Origin: a virus | Length of the DNA: 64,000 nucleotides | Virus record (IMG/VR): IMGVR_UViG_3300042307_001176 | Coordinates: 90,412 to 154,411 of that record | Direction: 5' to 3' (one strand) | In this document: piece by piece, positions 45,675-56,500 of the stretch | Layout of the letters: the number at the start of each line of letters is the position of its first letter | Position numbering within the stretch: position 1 is the first letter of the stretch | Translations under genes and position numbers: made by a program | The notes under the pieces: model-generated | Seen by the model: the letters and a program-made list of their open reading frames with translations, nothing else | Database searches by the model: none | Told to the model about the DNA's origin: nothing

Positions 45675-47317
45675 TGGCTGGATTTACAGATGATAAAAAA
45701 ACATTCTTTAGTGCTATTATAGATAGCGTTAAAAAAGTTGGCAGTTTTGGTATGTCTTATGAGGATCTAGTGATTAAAAATTCACAAGCAGTAGGTGTAA
45801 GCGAAGCACAATTCCTACAAAAAGGAGGTATTAAAGATGAGGCTTTCTTATTCGGTTTAAGAAGAGCAGATACAACAACTAAGCAGTATATAGCTTATTT
45901 TGATAAAGATTATAAAAATAAAAAGCATTACTTACAAGGTTTTTCACAGAATCCAGAGATTGAATTTATTTTAGATACTATTTGTGATGAAGCTATAGTG
46001 TATGACGAAAGAAACTTTTGGGCTTACTTCTCATTTATGCAGCACGATGATGTTGATGAAGAGACATACGATAAAGTACAAAAAAGATACAAAGAGATCT
46101 ATAATCTATTTGGATTTAACCAAGACATATTAGCTTGGCACTTATTCAGAAAATTCTTATCCGATGGTATATTATCTTTTGAAATAGTATTTGATAAGAA
46201 AGGTAAAAATATAGTAGGTTTTAAGGAATTAGATCCTGCTTCTCTTGTACCAACAGTAGAAGCACAGCCTGACGGATCATTTATAGACATATGGATTCAA
46301 TATCCAGATAACCCATCTTTGACTAGAAAGCTTTATGATTCGCAGATAATTTATATAAGTTATGCTAAAGGTGGAGGTACAGCAGGTAGAGTAAGTTATA
46401 CTGAAAGATTAATTAGATCATTCAACTTACTTAGAATTATGGAACACACCAGAATCATCTGGAACGTAATGAATTCTTCTTATCGTATGGCAATGACAGT
46501 TCCAATTGGAACTAAATCTCCGCAAAAAGCTAAACAGACTCTTGGAGAGTTAATGTCAATCTATAAAGAAGATATTAGATTAAATACTGATAGTGGAGAA
46601 TTATCAGTAGACGGAAAACCCAAAATACAATTCTTTAAGAATTATTTAATGCCTTCATCTCCTAACGGAACACCAGATATTCAGCCTTTAGCTGGAGCAG
46701 GTGATGCTACCGCATTCTCCGATACTACGGTATTAAAATATTTTGCAAATAAATTAAGGATGGATTCTAAAATACCTGCTACTAGATTCGGTAGGGAAGA
46801 ATCAGGATCAGAAGGTACTATTACATTTACTGCAGAAGGATTAGACCAAGAAGAAATTAGATTCGGTAAATTTATAAACAGATTAAGGTCAATATACCAA
46901 GATATTTTAATGAAACCATTATGGGTTCAATTCTGTTTAGATTTTCCTAATCTAAAAACCGATTACATTCTAAAATCTGAATTCGGACTAGACTACGTTA
47001 AGGAAAATATGTTTAGAGAAGCCAAGGATATGGAGGTAATGGTAGCAAGAAAGGATCAGGTTATAAAAATTTCAGGTCTACTAAATTCCGAAGGTAAAAA
47101 ATACTTCAGTATGGATTTCTTAGTTGATAGATTTCTAGGAATGAATAACCAAGATATTTCCGATAACAAAAAAGCTAAAGAAGAAGCTGCTGATAAGAAA
47201 AAAGAAGCTGCAGGAGCAACAGGCGGAACACCAACTGAAGACGAAGCACCAGCTGAAGGAGCAACAGGTGAAGCACCAGCTGAAGAAGAAGAAGGAGGAG
47301 AAGAATTTACACTATAA
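45674..47317 (+). CDS. 20: portal protein (gp20-like), copy 1, 547 aa
   Basis: Family features: DTTTKQYIAYFDKDYKNKKH, TICDEAIVYDERNFWAYF, GFKELDPASLVPTVEA, RVSYTERLIRSFNLLRIMEH, then MAMTVPIGTKSPQKAKQTLG and SIYKEDIRLNTDSGEL. Length near T4 gp20 (524). The C-terminal 40 residues are an acidic Gly/Ala/Thr tract (AAGATGGTPTEDEAPAEG). It forms the dodecameric DNA channel at the head vertex. It is followed 7 nt later by a full-length paralogue. Confidence 0.9.
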   Translation: MAGFTDDKKTFFSAIIDSVKKVGSFGMSYEDLVIKNSQAVGVSEAQFLQKGGIKDEAFLFGLRRADTTTKQYIAYFDKDYKNKKHYLQGFSQNPEIEFILDTICDEAIVYDERNFWAYFSFMQHDDVDEETYDKVQKRYKEIYNLFGFNQDILAWHLFRKFLSDGILSFEIVFDKKGKNIVGFKELDPASLVPTVEAQPDGSFIDIWIQYPDNPSLTRKLYDSQIIYISYAKGGGTAGRVSYTERLIRSFNLLRIMEHTRIIWNVMNSSYRMAMTVPIGTKSPQKAKQTLGELMSIYKEDIRLNTDSGELSVDGKPKIQFFKNYLMPSSPNGTPDIQPLAGAGDATAFSDTTVLKYFANKLRMDSKIPATRFGREESGSEGTITFTAEGLDQEEIRFGKFINRLRSIYQDILMKPLWVQFCLDFPNLKTDYILKSEFGLDYVKENMFREAKDMEVMVARKDQVIKISGLLNSEGKKYFSMDFLVDRFLGMNNQDISDNKKAKEEAADKKKEAAGATGGTPTEDEAPAEGATGEAPAEEEEGGEEFTL

Positions 47318-47323
47318 AAAAAT

Positions 47324-48970
47324 ATGGCAGGATTTCTAGATAATATTGGAAAGTTTAATCCTAATATCTCAAGGATATTAAAATCAATTAGTGGTTTAGG
47401 ATCTTTTGGTATGGAATATAAAGATATGGTAATAGAGGATTCTATGGCTATAGGTATTTCAGAAGCTAATATGAGAGAAAGATTTGGATTCTCTGGAGAT
47501 GACGAAGATTTTATTTATAGTATAGCTGCACAGGATACCACAAATAAAAAATACATAGCATACTTTGATAAAGATTATCCATTCAAAAGAGATTTTCTTA
47601 GAACATTTGCACTTAATGCTGAAATAGAATACATCTTAGACACTATTTGTGATGAAGGTATAGTTTACGATGAGAAGAACTTCTTCTGTCATCCTGCAAC
47701 CATTAATATGGAATTAAAGGATGACGTATTAAAATCCTTAAGAGGCAATTTCAGAAAACTTTATGTCCTTCATAATTTTTGCAACGGTATAACGGGATGG
47801 CAATATTTTAGACAATTAATTGTTGAGGGATTTTTGGCATTTGAAATCATTTATTCTAGTGACGGAAAAGAAATTGTGGGATTTAAAGAATTAGATGCTA
47901 TAAGTCTTACACCAGCTATAGAAAAAAAACCTGATGGCACAAGAGAAACTATCTGGTGGCAGTACTATGGTGAAACTACTAGACAAAGAAGATTATTAGA
48001 TGCACAGGTGATTTATATCTCTTACTCTAAAGCTAATTCAGTTTCAAGAATATCTTATACGGAAAGATTAATTAGATCTTTCAATTTGCTTAAGATTATG
48101 GAGCATTCAAGGATTATCTGGAACGTAATGAATGCCCAGTACAGAATTAAAATGACAGTTCCTATCGGAAGTAAAGCTCCACAAAAAGCTAAAGAGACTT
48201 TAGGAGAACTTATGTCAGTTTACAAAGAGGATATTAAACTCGATACCACATCAGGTGAATTATCTATAAATGGAAGACCCGATTTACAATTTTATAAAAA
48301 TTATCTTTTTCCACAAAGTGGTGGCGAATCAGTAAAAGTGGAAACAATTAACGGACAAGGACCAAATCTGAACGTAATGGATTCTGTGGTTTATTTCTAT
48401 AATAAATTAAGACAGGATTCAAAAATTCCATACAATAGATTCTCTTCTAGATTCGGTGTTAGTAGTAGCAATACATTTAAATCTGGTGCAGATGGTGCAG
48501 AAAGGGATGAAGTTAGATTTTCTAAATTTATAACAAGACTAAGATCTATCTTTCAGGAAATTATGGTTAAGCCATTATGGATCCAAATGTGTTTAGAATT
48601 TCCACATCTTAAAGACGATGCAGAATTTAGAAGTCAAATAGGTGTTAAGTTTGAAAGCGATAACATGTTTGGTGAATCTAGAGAGATTGAACAACTAATT
48701 AAAAAAGTAGATTTTGTAACTGCTTTAGGAGAGGTAAAAGAAACAATAAATGAAGAAGAAGTTCAATATTTCAATCAGGATTACTTAATAGAAAGATGGT
48801 TAGATTTATCTAATGATGATATTAAGATGAACAAATTTTATGTTAAAAAAGCAGAGGAGGAAGTAAAAGCAGGAGCAACTGGAGCAGCAGAAGGAGCAAC
48901 TGGAGCAGCAGAAGGAGCAACGGGAGCAGAAGGTGAAACTGGAGCAGAAGAAGAAGAAGCATCTATTTAA
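47324..48970 (+). CDS. 20: portal protein paralogue (gp20-like), copy 2, 548 aa
   Basis: Homologous to copy 1 along its whole length: DTTNKKYIAYFDKDYPFKRD, TICDEGIVYDEKNFFCHP, RISYTERLIRSFNLLKIMEH, IKMTVPIGSKAPQKAKETLG. It also ends in a Gly-Ala-Thr tract (GATGAAEGATGAAEGATG). All conserved segments are intact, so it is not a decaying copy. Two portals may form a hetero-oligomer, or alternate portals may be used in different steps. Confidence 0.88.
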   Translation: MAGFLDNIGKFNPNISRILKSISGLGSFGMEYKDMVIEDSMAIGISEANMRERFGFSGDDEDFIYSIAAQDTTNKKYIAYFDKDYPFKRDFLRTFALNAEIEYILDTICDEGIVYDEKNFFCHPATINMELKDDVLKSLRGNFRKLYVLHNFCNGITGWQYFRQLIVEGFLAFEIIYSSDGKEIVGFKELDAISLTPAIEKKPDGTRETIWWQYYGETTRQRRLLDAQVIYISYSKANSVSRISYTERLIRSFNLLKIMEHSRIIWNVMNAQYRIKMTVPIGSKAPQKAKETLGELMSVYKEDIKLDTTSGELSINGRPDLQFYKNYLFPQSGGESVKVETINGQGPNLNVMDSVVYFYNKLRQDSKIPYNRFSSRFGVSSSNTFKSGADGAERDEVRFSKFITRLRSIFQEIMVKPLWIQMCLEFPHLKDDAEFRSQIGVKFESDNMFGESREIEQLIKKVDFVTALGEVKETINEEEVQYFNQDYLIERWLDLSNDDIKMNKFYVKKAEEEVKAGATGAAEGATGAAEGATGAEGETGAEEEEASI

Positions 48971-49034
48971 GAAACTTAGTATTTTATAACAAGTATAATA
49001 ATAGAAATCATTTTTATTATTTAGTAGGTATTTC

Positions 49035-49042
49035 TACATTTG
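49035..49042 (+). promoter_or_regulatory. early promoter element TACATTTG before ligase
   Basis: TACATTTG fits TAnnTTTG with a T-rich -33 region (about 49010-49016). It lies 15 nt upstream of the preferred ligase start. Confidence 0.65.
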
Positions 49043-49057
49043 TTTAAAATATATCGG

Positions 49058-50386
49058 ATGCAAAAAGAGCTTAAAATTTTATTAGAAATTGAATGTTTGT
49101 CAGGAAACGGTTCTCAAAAAATCAAGCAAGATTTAATTAAAAATAACTATTCGAAAGAATTAGAATATCTTCTTAAGGTTGCGTTAGACCCATTTTTAAC
49201 TACCAAATTACATAAACTAGAGGTTTTGGAAGAAAGTCCATATCTAGTTTCTGCTGACCAAGACATATTTGAAAGATTTAAAGATCTAACAGAAAGACTT
49301 TTTATAGCACCTGCAGCAAATGATAAGTTTAGAGAAGAAGCTTTTGAATTAGTTAATTGTTTTCCTCTTTCTGTAGAGGAAAGAAAAGTATTATGTAAAG
49401 TTCTAACCAAAAGACTTAATATTGGTATAGGAGCTAAGCTCATCAATAAATCTTTTGGTAAAGAAATTATACCAGATCCAAGTCTAATGTTAGCTCAAGA
49501 TGATGAAGACGAAATAAAAAAATGGAGTCATATTATTTGTGAGGAAAAATACGACGGCGTACGAGTGATAGCTTTTGTTTCTGGCAATGAGGTTAAATTC
49601 TACACTAGAGCATTTAATGAAATTCCAAATCAGTATTTAGAAAAAATCGGAAATGAATGTTTGTCCTTAATTAAAAATTCAGGATTACCTGGTGATTGGT
49701 TTTTTGATGGCGAGCTAACAGATCTGAATAGAAAAAGTGTATCTGGCAAAGTCACACAAATGTTAAAGGGTAAGCCCATGAATGCTATAGGTGATGATCT
49801 AATCTATAATGTATTTGATTTAGAATATGCAGATACTCTTAAGACGGGTAAAGGTATCATTCCTTTTAGTATCAGAAGGTCTACGTTAGAGGGAGTTTTT
49901 AGTACATATAAGACCACTTCACTAACACTTGCAGATTCTTTCTTGACTACAGAAAAAGAAGACATATACGCTTACTATAAGAAGATCGTATATAATGGTG
50001 GGGAGGGTGTTATTCTTAAAAATCCAGAACATGTATACGAATGTAAAAGATCTAAAAATTGGATTAAATTAAAAGAAGTAAATGAATGTGATTTAGTAAT
50101 CACTGGCTGGTATCCAGGAGAAGGAAAAAGAGAGGGTTTTATTGGTGGATTCTTTTGTAAAGATTTGTCAGGAACACTTAAAGTAAAAGTTGGATCGGGA
50201 TTTACAGATTTAGATTTAAAAGAATTAAGTAAAGATCCCGATTCGCACATAAACAAAGTGTGCTCGGTTTTATATAATGTTATAATTAATGACAAGAACA
50301 ACAACTGGTCGTTATTTTTACCTAGATTTGTAGAGATTAGACATGATAAAGACCAAGCAGACGATTTAAAAGAAAAATGTAAATAA
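49058..50386 (+). CDS. 30: ATP-dependent DNA ligase (gp30-like), 442 aa
   Basis: Start ATG at 49058 (MQKELKILLEIECLSG); an in-frame TTG at 49040 lies in the promoter. Adenylation motif I is EEKYDGVR, with Lys about 164. Motif III is WFFDGELT, motif IV GGEGVILKNP and motif V RSKNWIKLK, followed by an OB-fold (GWYPGEGKREGFIGG). It seals nicks during replication and repair. Clamp loader starts immediately after its stop. Confidence 0.93.
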   Translation: MQKELKILLEIECLSGNGSQKIKQDLIKNNYSKELEYLLKVALDPFLTTKLHKLEVLEESPYLVSADQDIFERFKDLTERLFIAPAANDKFREEAFELVNCFPLSVEERKVLCKVLTKRLNIGIGAKLINKSFGKEIIPDPSLMLAQDDEDEIKKWSHIICEEKYDGVRVIAFVSGNEVKFYTRAFNEIPNQYLEKIGNECLSLIKNSGLPGDWFFDGELTDLNRKSVSGKVTQMLKGKPMNAIGDDLIYNVFDLEYADTLKTGKGIIPFSIRRSTLEGVFSTYKTTSLTLADSFLTTEKEDIYAYYKKIVYNGGEGVILKNPEHVYECKRSKNWIKLKEVNECDLVITGWYPGEGKREGFIGGFFCKDLSGTLKVKVGSGFTDLDLKELSKDPDSHINKVCSVLYNVIINDKNNNWSLFLPRFVEIRHDKDQADDLKEKCK

Positions 50387-51334
50387 ATGATACAAGAATT
50401 ATTAACGGAAAAATTAAGGCCAAAAGAATTAAAACATATGATCCTTCCAGAAAGGATTAAAGGATCATTCGAAAACGGACTTCAACAAAATGTTTTATTA
50501 GCTGGATCACCAGGATCTGGTAAAACTAGTATGGCTAAAATTCTGATAAGGAATCATCCCTATATTTTTATAAACGTATCTGATGAGAGCTCAGTTGAAA
50601 CAATAAGAACTAAGGTACATGATTTCTGTTCTACTGTTTCTATCCTTGACGGAGAGAATCGAATAAAGATAGTAGTACTAGATGAGTTTGACGGTGCATC
50701 AGATCAGTTCTATAAAGCTTTAAGAGGTACAATTGAGAAATATGCTAAGACAACAAGATTTGTTGCTACGTGTAATTATATAAGTAAAATACCAGATGCT
50801 ATAAAATCAAGATTTGAAGTTTATGATTTTGATCCAGTATCTAAAGAAGAAGAGGCTGAAATACAGACACAGTGGCAAGAAAGAATTTCTAAAATTCTTT
50901 CAGCTATGGAAATAGCACACAATGACAGAACATTAAAGTTATTTACTAAAAAATATTTTCCGGATATGAGATCAGCTTTGAATACAATTCAAAGATGGAA
51001 TATTGATGGAGTGACAGATCTTACAGAACAGAAAATTAATGAGGCTCTATTTGATCACGAGGATCTTTTTAATCTTATAATGAGTTCGCCAGATCCTTTA
51101 AAGAATTATCAATACATTATTGGACATTATTCAGGAAAGGTTGATGAAGCTATGTCTTCGTTAGATTCAGAATTTATAAATTGGCTGACAGAGAAACATC
51201 CTAGTAAATTAGGACTTATTCCTAATATAATAATTCTTAGTGCTAAGCACCAGGCAGAAAGAAGTCAAGTCATAGACCCTATTACAAGTCTATTAGCATT
51301 AGTATTCAGTTTGCAAGGGACAATGAACAAATGA
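50387..51334 (+). CDS. 44: sliding clamp loader ATPase (gp44-like), 315 aa
   Basis: AAA+ motifs: Walker A LLAGSPGSGKTSMAK at about 39-53, Walker B KIVVLDEFDG at about 100, sensor 1 VATCNYISKIPDAIKSRFEV, which includes the SRF arginine finger region. It loads the replication clamp with a small subunit. It begins directly after the ligase stop. The small subunit may be the ORF at 53104. Confidence 0.9.
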   Translation: MIQELLTEKLRPKELKHMILPERIKGSFENGLQQNVLLAGSPGSGKTSMAKILIRNHPYIFINVSDESSVETIRTKVHDFCSTVSILDGENRIKIVVLDEFDGASDQFYKALRGTIEKYAKTTRFVATCNYISKIPDAIKSRFEVYDFDPVSKEEEAEIQTQWQERISKILSAMEIAHNDRTLKLFTKKYFPDMRSALNTIQRWNIDGVTDLTEQKINEALFDHEDLFNLIMSSPDPLKNYQYIIGHYSGKVDEAMSSLDSEFINWLTEKHPSKLGLIPNIIILSAKHQAERSQVIDPITSLLALVFSLQGTMNK

Positions 51335-51336
51335 TC

Positions 51337-51491
51337 AGTATACTACTCGTTACCTTAGATTTTCTCACTTAGCGAGTAGTATACTATACAAAATAGTCTA
51401 AAAATGACCAGCAAAATAGTCTAAAAATGACCAGTAAACTATGCATTAATTAAGAAATATAATGATAATGCTTAGTATACTATACAAAATA
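51337..51491. repeat. palindrome and direct-repeat cluster, intergenic
   Basis: A 13-bp inverted repeat AGTATACTACTCG/CGAGTAGTATACT (51337-51349, 51373-51385) is followed by two perfect 23-bp tandem repeats (51389-51411, 51412-51434; CAAAATAGTCTAAAAATGAC and on). A 19-bp direct repeat beginning TAGTATACTATACAAAAT also occurs at 51377 and 51473. No ORF is present in this 163-bp gap. Operator array or replication origin are possible. Confidence 0.75.
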
Positions 51492-51497
51492 TGAAAT

Positions 51498-51968
51498 ATG
51501 AAAGGTAAAATTATAATAGTAGGACCAGGAGGATCAGGAAAAGATTTTCTAAGAAAAAAAATGGTTGAAAGAGGATTTGATTATGGTGTATCTTTTACTA
51601 GCAGACCTCCAAGGGAAGGAGAGAAAGAAGGAATTGACTATTATTATAGAGATGTTGATTTTTTTGAATCTAATAGAGACATATTTTTAGAACTACAAGA
51701 ATTTAATGAATGGAAATATGGAATTTCTAAAGGGGAGTTTTTAATAAAAAATCTTTTTATTTTAAGCCCTGCAGGACTTAAAAGCTTACCTGAGAATTTT
51801 AGAGCTGATTCTTTTGTTATTTATTTAAATCCTCCAGAGGATACAAGAGTCAAAAGATTAAAAGAAAGAAATGATGCAGATGATGTCGAAAGAAGATTAA
51901 TTGCAGACCAGAAGGATTTTTTTAAATTTTCAGACTATGATATAATGATAACAAATGAAGATTTTTAA
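51498..51968 (+). CDS. gmk: guanylate/nucleoside monophosphate kinase, 156 aa
   Basis: P-loop variant GPGGSGKD at about 9-16, then FTSRPPREGEKEGIDYYYRD, the GMP-binding motif of guanylate kinase, and a lid region with RVKRLKERND. It phosphorylates GMP or dGMP. With the IMPDH/GMP reductase at 9234 it gives the phage control of guanine nucleotides. The LID is shorter than in bacterial Gmk (about 205 residues), so specificity may be broader, like T4 dNMP kinase. Confidence 0.82.
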   Translation: MKGKIIIVGPGGSGKDFLRKKMVERGFDYGVSFTSRPPREGEKEGIDYYYRDVDFFESNRDIFLELQEFNEWKYGISKGEFLIKNLFILSPAGLKSLPENFRADSFVIYLNPPEDTRVKRLKERNDADDVERRLIADQKDFFKFSDYDIMITNEDF

Positions 51969-51971
51969 AAT

Positions 51972-53102
51972 ATGGTAACGATACTAATAGACGGAAACTA
52001 CATATTTCACAAGACGTTCGGGGTTTTTTCTGGATTTGGTAGCAAAAATCCAGGAGACGTTTTATCTTCTGAGGCAGAAAGAAATATGTTTATAAGAAAG
52101 GTGATAACAGATTTATGCTACTCATTAAATCAAATACCTAATATAAATCGTATAGTGTTTTGTAAAGACTCTAGATCTTGGAGAAAAGATTATAAAATAA
52201 CACGAAGTGTATATAAAGAGAGTAGAATAAAAGGCGAAGGAGTTGACTGGGGATCTTTCTTTAAACTCATGGACGAATTTTCCGAATATTTAGAAGAGAG
52301 TGGATTTATTTATAGCTCTTATAGAGGTGCGGAAGGCGACGATTTAATTTGGGCTTGGTGTGATTATTTAAAAGATTCAGAAGATTGCGTTATAGTAATA
52401 AGTGGAGATAAGGATATGCACCAGCTTGTAGAATATAACGGAAAAAGATGGACTGGTATATGGAATACCAATTCAAAAAATAATAAGTTAGTGGTATCAC
52501 AAGATTGGTCTATTAATCAAGTTGAAGAACCCACTATATTTGATGTCACACCAGCTTCTGGATCTAATGATGATAAATTAGATAAGCTAATCTCTTCTTG
52601 TATTGTTGAAAAAATAGATATTAAAGAATACGTCTTTAAAAAAATCCTTATGGGAGATAAAAAAGATGATGTTCCTGGTGTTTTTCCTTACAAAACAAAA
52701 AACGGTAAGAATTCAAATATTGCAGAAGGTAAAGCACAGAAGATTTGGGATCTTTATGTGGAAACTGAATGGTCCAAATTCAGTCTAGAAGAAATTTGGG
52801 ATAACGAAGATTTTCTTGGTTGGATCGCAGGATTATCTTTAAGACTAATATCACAGACCGATAATAAAGAAAACAGAGATCAATTTAAAAAATTCTACGA
52901 AGAGAATGCCAGATTAGTTTGGCTAAATAGTAAATCATTACCACATAATATAGTGGAAGGACTTAGATCTCATGTTCAAGAATTAGATGCAAAAGAAAAA
53001 TTCGAAGTTAAGATTGACAAAAAAGAAATGATTGACAATTCACCATGGGCTAGAGAGTCAACACCACCTAGAGGATTTGATCCTTTTGATTTATTTAAGT
53101 GA
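51972..53102 (+). CDS. rnh: RNase H / 5' nuclease (FEN family), 376 aa
   Basis: N-terminal ILIDGNYIFHK supplies the first Asp, then WRKDYKITRSVYKESR the bridge region, EGDDLIWAW and VISGDKDMHQL the acidic metal site, and MGDKKDDVPGVFPY the helix-hairpin region of flap endonucleases. T4 RNase H has the same order (305 residues). It removes RNA primers and flaps during lagging-strand synthesis. Extra C-terminal residues after about 300 may contact other replication proteins. Confidence 0.88.
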   Translation: MVTILIDGNYIFHKTFGVFSGFGSKNPGDVLSSEAERNMFIRKVITDLCYSLNQIPNINRIVFCKDSRSWRKDYKITRSVYKESRIKGEGVDWGSFFKLMDEFSEYLEESGFIYSSYRGAEGDDLIWAWCDYLKDSEDCVIVISGDKDMHQLVEYNGKRWTGIWNTNSKNNKLVVSQDWSINQVEEPTIFDVTPASGSNDDKLDKLISSCIVEKIDIKEYVFKKILMGDKKDDVPGVFPYKTKNGKNSNIAEGKAQKIWDLYVETEWSKFSLEEIWDNEDFLGWIAGLSLRLISQTDNKENRDQFKKFYEENARLVWLNSKSLPHNIVEGLRSHVQELDAKEKFEVKIDKKEMIDNSPWARESTPPRGFDPFDLFK

Positions 53103-53103
53103 T

Positions 53104-53505
53104 ATGAATAATCCTTTCGATATAATTAAAGCTTTTCATTCTAAGAACTGGGATAAAATTCCAGATAGAGATAAAGCTAGAAATTTATTTATGATAAACA
53201 GGATATGTTCTATTGCATATCCTTTACAAGCTAATTCTTTCAATCATATAAAAATAAATCCCTCAAAGGTTGTTGACTTCTGGAAGGTTTTTATCACACA
53301 CAAGCATAAAAGTACTCCATCTTGGATTTGGACAAAGACTCTTAAGAAAGAGAAAGAGAAATTAGAAAATAAATACAAGGAAGAGATCATAGATTTTATA
53401 AAAGAGAAGAACGAAATCTCTAATAGAGAGATAAAAGAACTGATTGAGTTTTTTCCTAGTAAATTCAAAGAATACTATAAAGAAGTAGAAAGTCTCCTGA
53501 GATAA
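53104..53505 (+). CDS. hypothetical protein, possible clamp-loader small subunit, 133 aa
   Basis: The ATG at 53104 (MNNPFDIIKAFHSKNWDKIP) is preferred over an in-frame start inside the RNase H gene. NLFMINRICSIAYPLQANSF and DFWKVFITHKHKSTPSWIWT recall the phage family with F-x-x-N-R...S...K-x-x-K seen next to replication genes and sometimes proposed as the small clamp-loader subunit (gp62). Its neighbours (ligase, gp44, RNase H) fit. Identity is low-confidence. Confidence 0.45.
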   Translation: MNNPFDIIKAFHSKNWDKIPDRDKARNLFMINRICSIAYPLQANSFNHIKINPSKVVDFWKVFITHKHKSTPSWIWTKTLKKEKEKLENKYKEEIIDFIKEKNEISNREIKELIEFFPSKFKEYYKEVESLLR

Positions 53506-53553
53506 GATTGATATTATTCGTTAGGATATATATCATAAACAAAATAGTCCGGG

Positions 53554-56500
53554 ATGAAGGAACTTAATCAAATAACGATAAAACAACTCCTGGCTTCTAA
53601 TACCATAGGAGTCAATAATTCTATCACTAATGCCAATTTTGCACAATTACAAGAGGGATTACTTCTTATAAATTCAGCATTTGGTATTTCAATACAGAAT
53701 AAGACATTAAATTTCCCTACTGGTAAAATTAATACTGGTGCAATAAAAGCAGACACCATAAGATTGCCTATCAATGGTAATTCTTCTATTCAATTAAATG
53801 GAAGCAATGGAGAAATATTAGTAAACGGATTAATTACAACTGCTAATGCCTTTATTGGAGGAAACTTAATAGTAGGTGACAGTAACAATGGAGGAAGATT
53901 AAAATTAATCCTAGACCGAACTTATATAGACGAAACAATTAAACCTGGAGAACCCGGACAGGTAAGGTTTATTGGAGATGACTATGAGGTTTATTTAAAT
54001 TATGGAGAGGTATTATCGTCATTCTCATTTACTGTGGGTTCTGGTGCAAATGGACAGGATATAGCAGTTTTATATAATGGAGCAACAGCAGGACAAGTTC
54101 AATGGAATAATGATAATGTTTTAACATCAGAAAATTTAGTAAATGCTATACTTACTAACGCCACTGGTCCTTGTTTAGCAGAATCAAATCTAAATACAGT
54201 TACAATCCTAGCATTACCTGGATTAGGTGCAACAGCAAACGGAGACACTATAACAATATCAGGAAGTGTACCTGTCAGTGTGACATCTGGAACTATGTCA
54301 GGCGGTGTTAATGGAACAGGAGCTTGGGTTTCTATAATAGGATCACAAGGACCTACAGGACCTACAGGATCAGGAGCTGGACCTACAGGAGCTACAGGAA
54401 CAGGAGCTACAGGAACAACAGGTGCTACCGGTGCTACCGGGGCAACTGGTGCAGGAATCACAGGAGCTACTGGAGCTACTGGAACAGGAGCTACAGGAAC
54501 AACCGGAACAACCGGACCAACAGGTGATACAGGACCTACTGGTCCTAATGGAGCAAAAGGATCCGCAGGAGCTCCTGGTGTTACTGGTGCTACCGGACCT
54601 TCTGGACCTTCTGGACCTACTGGATCTACGGGAACAGCAGGAAGTAATGGTGCCACTGGATCTACAGGTTCTACCGGACCTACTGGAGCTACTGGAGCTA
54701 CTGGAACTAATTGGTACACAGGATCTGGTGCTCCTTCTATAGGAACAGGAAGCGAAGGAGACTTATACTTAGACGGTGTTACTGGAGATGTATACGAAAA
54801 AATAGGGGGAATTTGGCAATTACAATCTAATATTAAAGGTGTTACTGGCGATACTGGAGCAACAGGAGCAACAGGGGAAACAGGAGCTACTGGAGCTACT
54901 GGAGATACTGGAGCTACTGGAGCTACGGGAACTGGTGAAACGGGAGCTACCGGAGCAACAGGAGCAGTAGGAACGCCTACACCTATGGGATATGTAGATT
55001 TATCTAAACTTAGCACATCACAACAAATATCACAAGGTGGATTTAAGCCTATAAATTTTGACACCACAAATCTTATTGATAGTTCATATTTTACAGTAGG
55101 GACTTTTACAATCTCTTCGACAACTGGTGTATATGTTGAGGTTTTAAAAGCCGGAACATATTTTATATCATACAAAGTTGGATTGGAACATGCGTCTTCG
55201 GGATCTTATAGTTTTTTATCTAGTAGCTTATGGAAGGATACAACAACACCAGTAGAGATAACAAATTTTAAAGGATTTACAACATTAGAAGATGTTGCAT
55301 CTGGTGTAATACCATCTGATATAATTACTATTACTGGTATTTTGAATGCAGCTGTTGGTGATCAGTATTGGGTAAAGGTAGTATACCAAGGAGGAGGATC
55401 AGGTATTGTAGATATCACCGATGGTGACACAGGATTTAGTATGTTTTCTTTAGAAGGAAATCAAGGAACAGATGGAACTAGCGGCACATCAGGAATAAGT
55501 GGTTCATCAGGAACATCAGGAATAGGAGGAACTAGTGGAACTAGTGGAATAAGTGGAACAGACGGAAGTTCTGGTTCTAGCGGTACATCAGGATCAGGAA
55601 CTAGTGGAACATCAGGAACATCCACTCCAGGTATAACAAGCGGATCTAGTGGTACATCAGGAATAGACGGCACATCAGGATCTAGTGGAACATCAGGAAT
55701 AGGTGGTACATCAGGATCTAGTGGTACATCAGGAATAGACGGAACATCAGGATCTAGTGGAACATCAGGAATAGACGGAACATCAGGATCTAGTGGAACA
55801 AGCGGTATAACAGGAATAGATGGTAGTTCAGGATCTAGTGGAACATCAGGAATAGGTGGCACATCAGGATCTAGTGGCACATCAGGAATAGATGGAACAT
55901 CGGGTACATCCGCTCCTGGTATAACAAGTGGAACTAGTGGATCATCAGGATCTAGCGGTAGTTCAGGATCTAGTGGAACTTCTGGAATAGATGGATCAAG
56001 TGGAACTTCTGGAATAGATGGTTCAAGTGGAACAAGTGGATCTAGTGGAACAAGTGGATCTAGTGGAACATCAGGATCTAGTGGAACATCAGGATCTAGT
56101 GGTAGCTCAGGATCTAGTGGTAGCTCAGGATCTAGTGGAACTTCTGGAATAGATGGTTCAAGTGGAACCTCAGGAATAAATGGTTCAAGTGGAACTAGTG
56201 GTTTATCAGGAGTAGATGGAGTATCAGGATCTAGCGGAACATCAGGATCTAGTGGAAGCTCGGGATCCAGTGGAACTTCAGGATCTAGTGGTAGCTCGGG
56301 AACTTCGGGAATAGATGGTTCTTCAGGAACTTCAGGGATAGATGGTTCAAGTGGAACATCAGGAATAGATGGATCTAGTGGAACATCAGGATCTAGTGGA
56401 ACTTCAGGATCTAGTGGAACTTCAGGATCTAGTGGAACTTCAGGATATAGTGGTAGCTCAGGAACTTCGGGAATAGATGGTTCTTCAGGAACTTCAGGGA

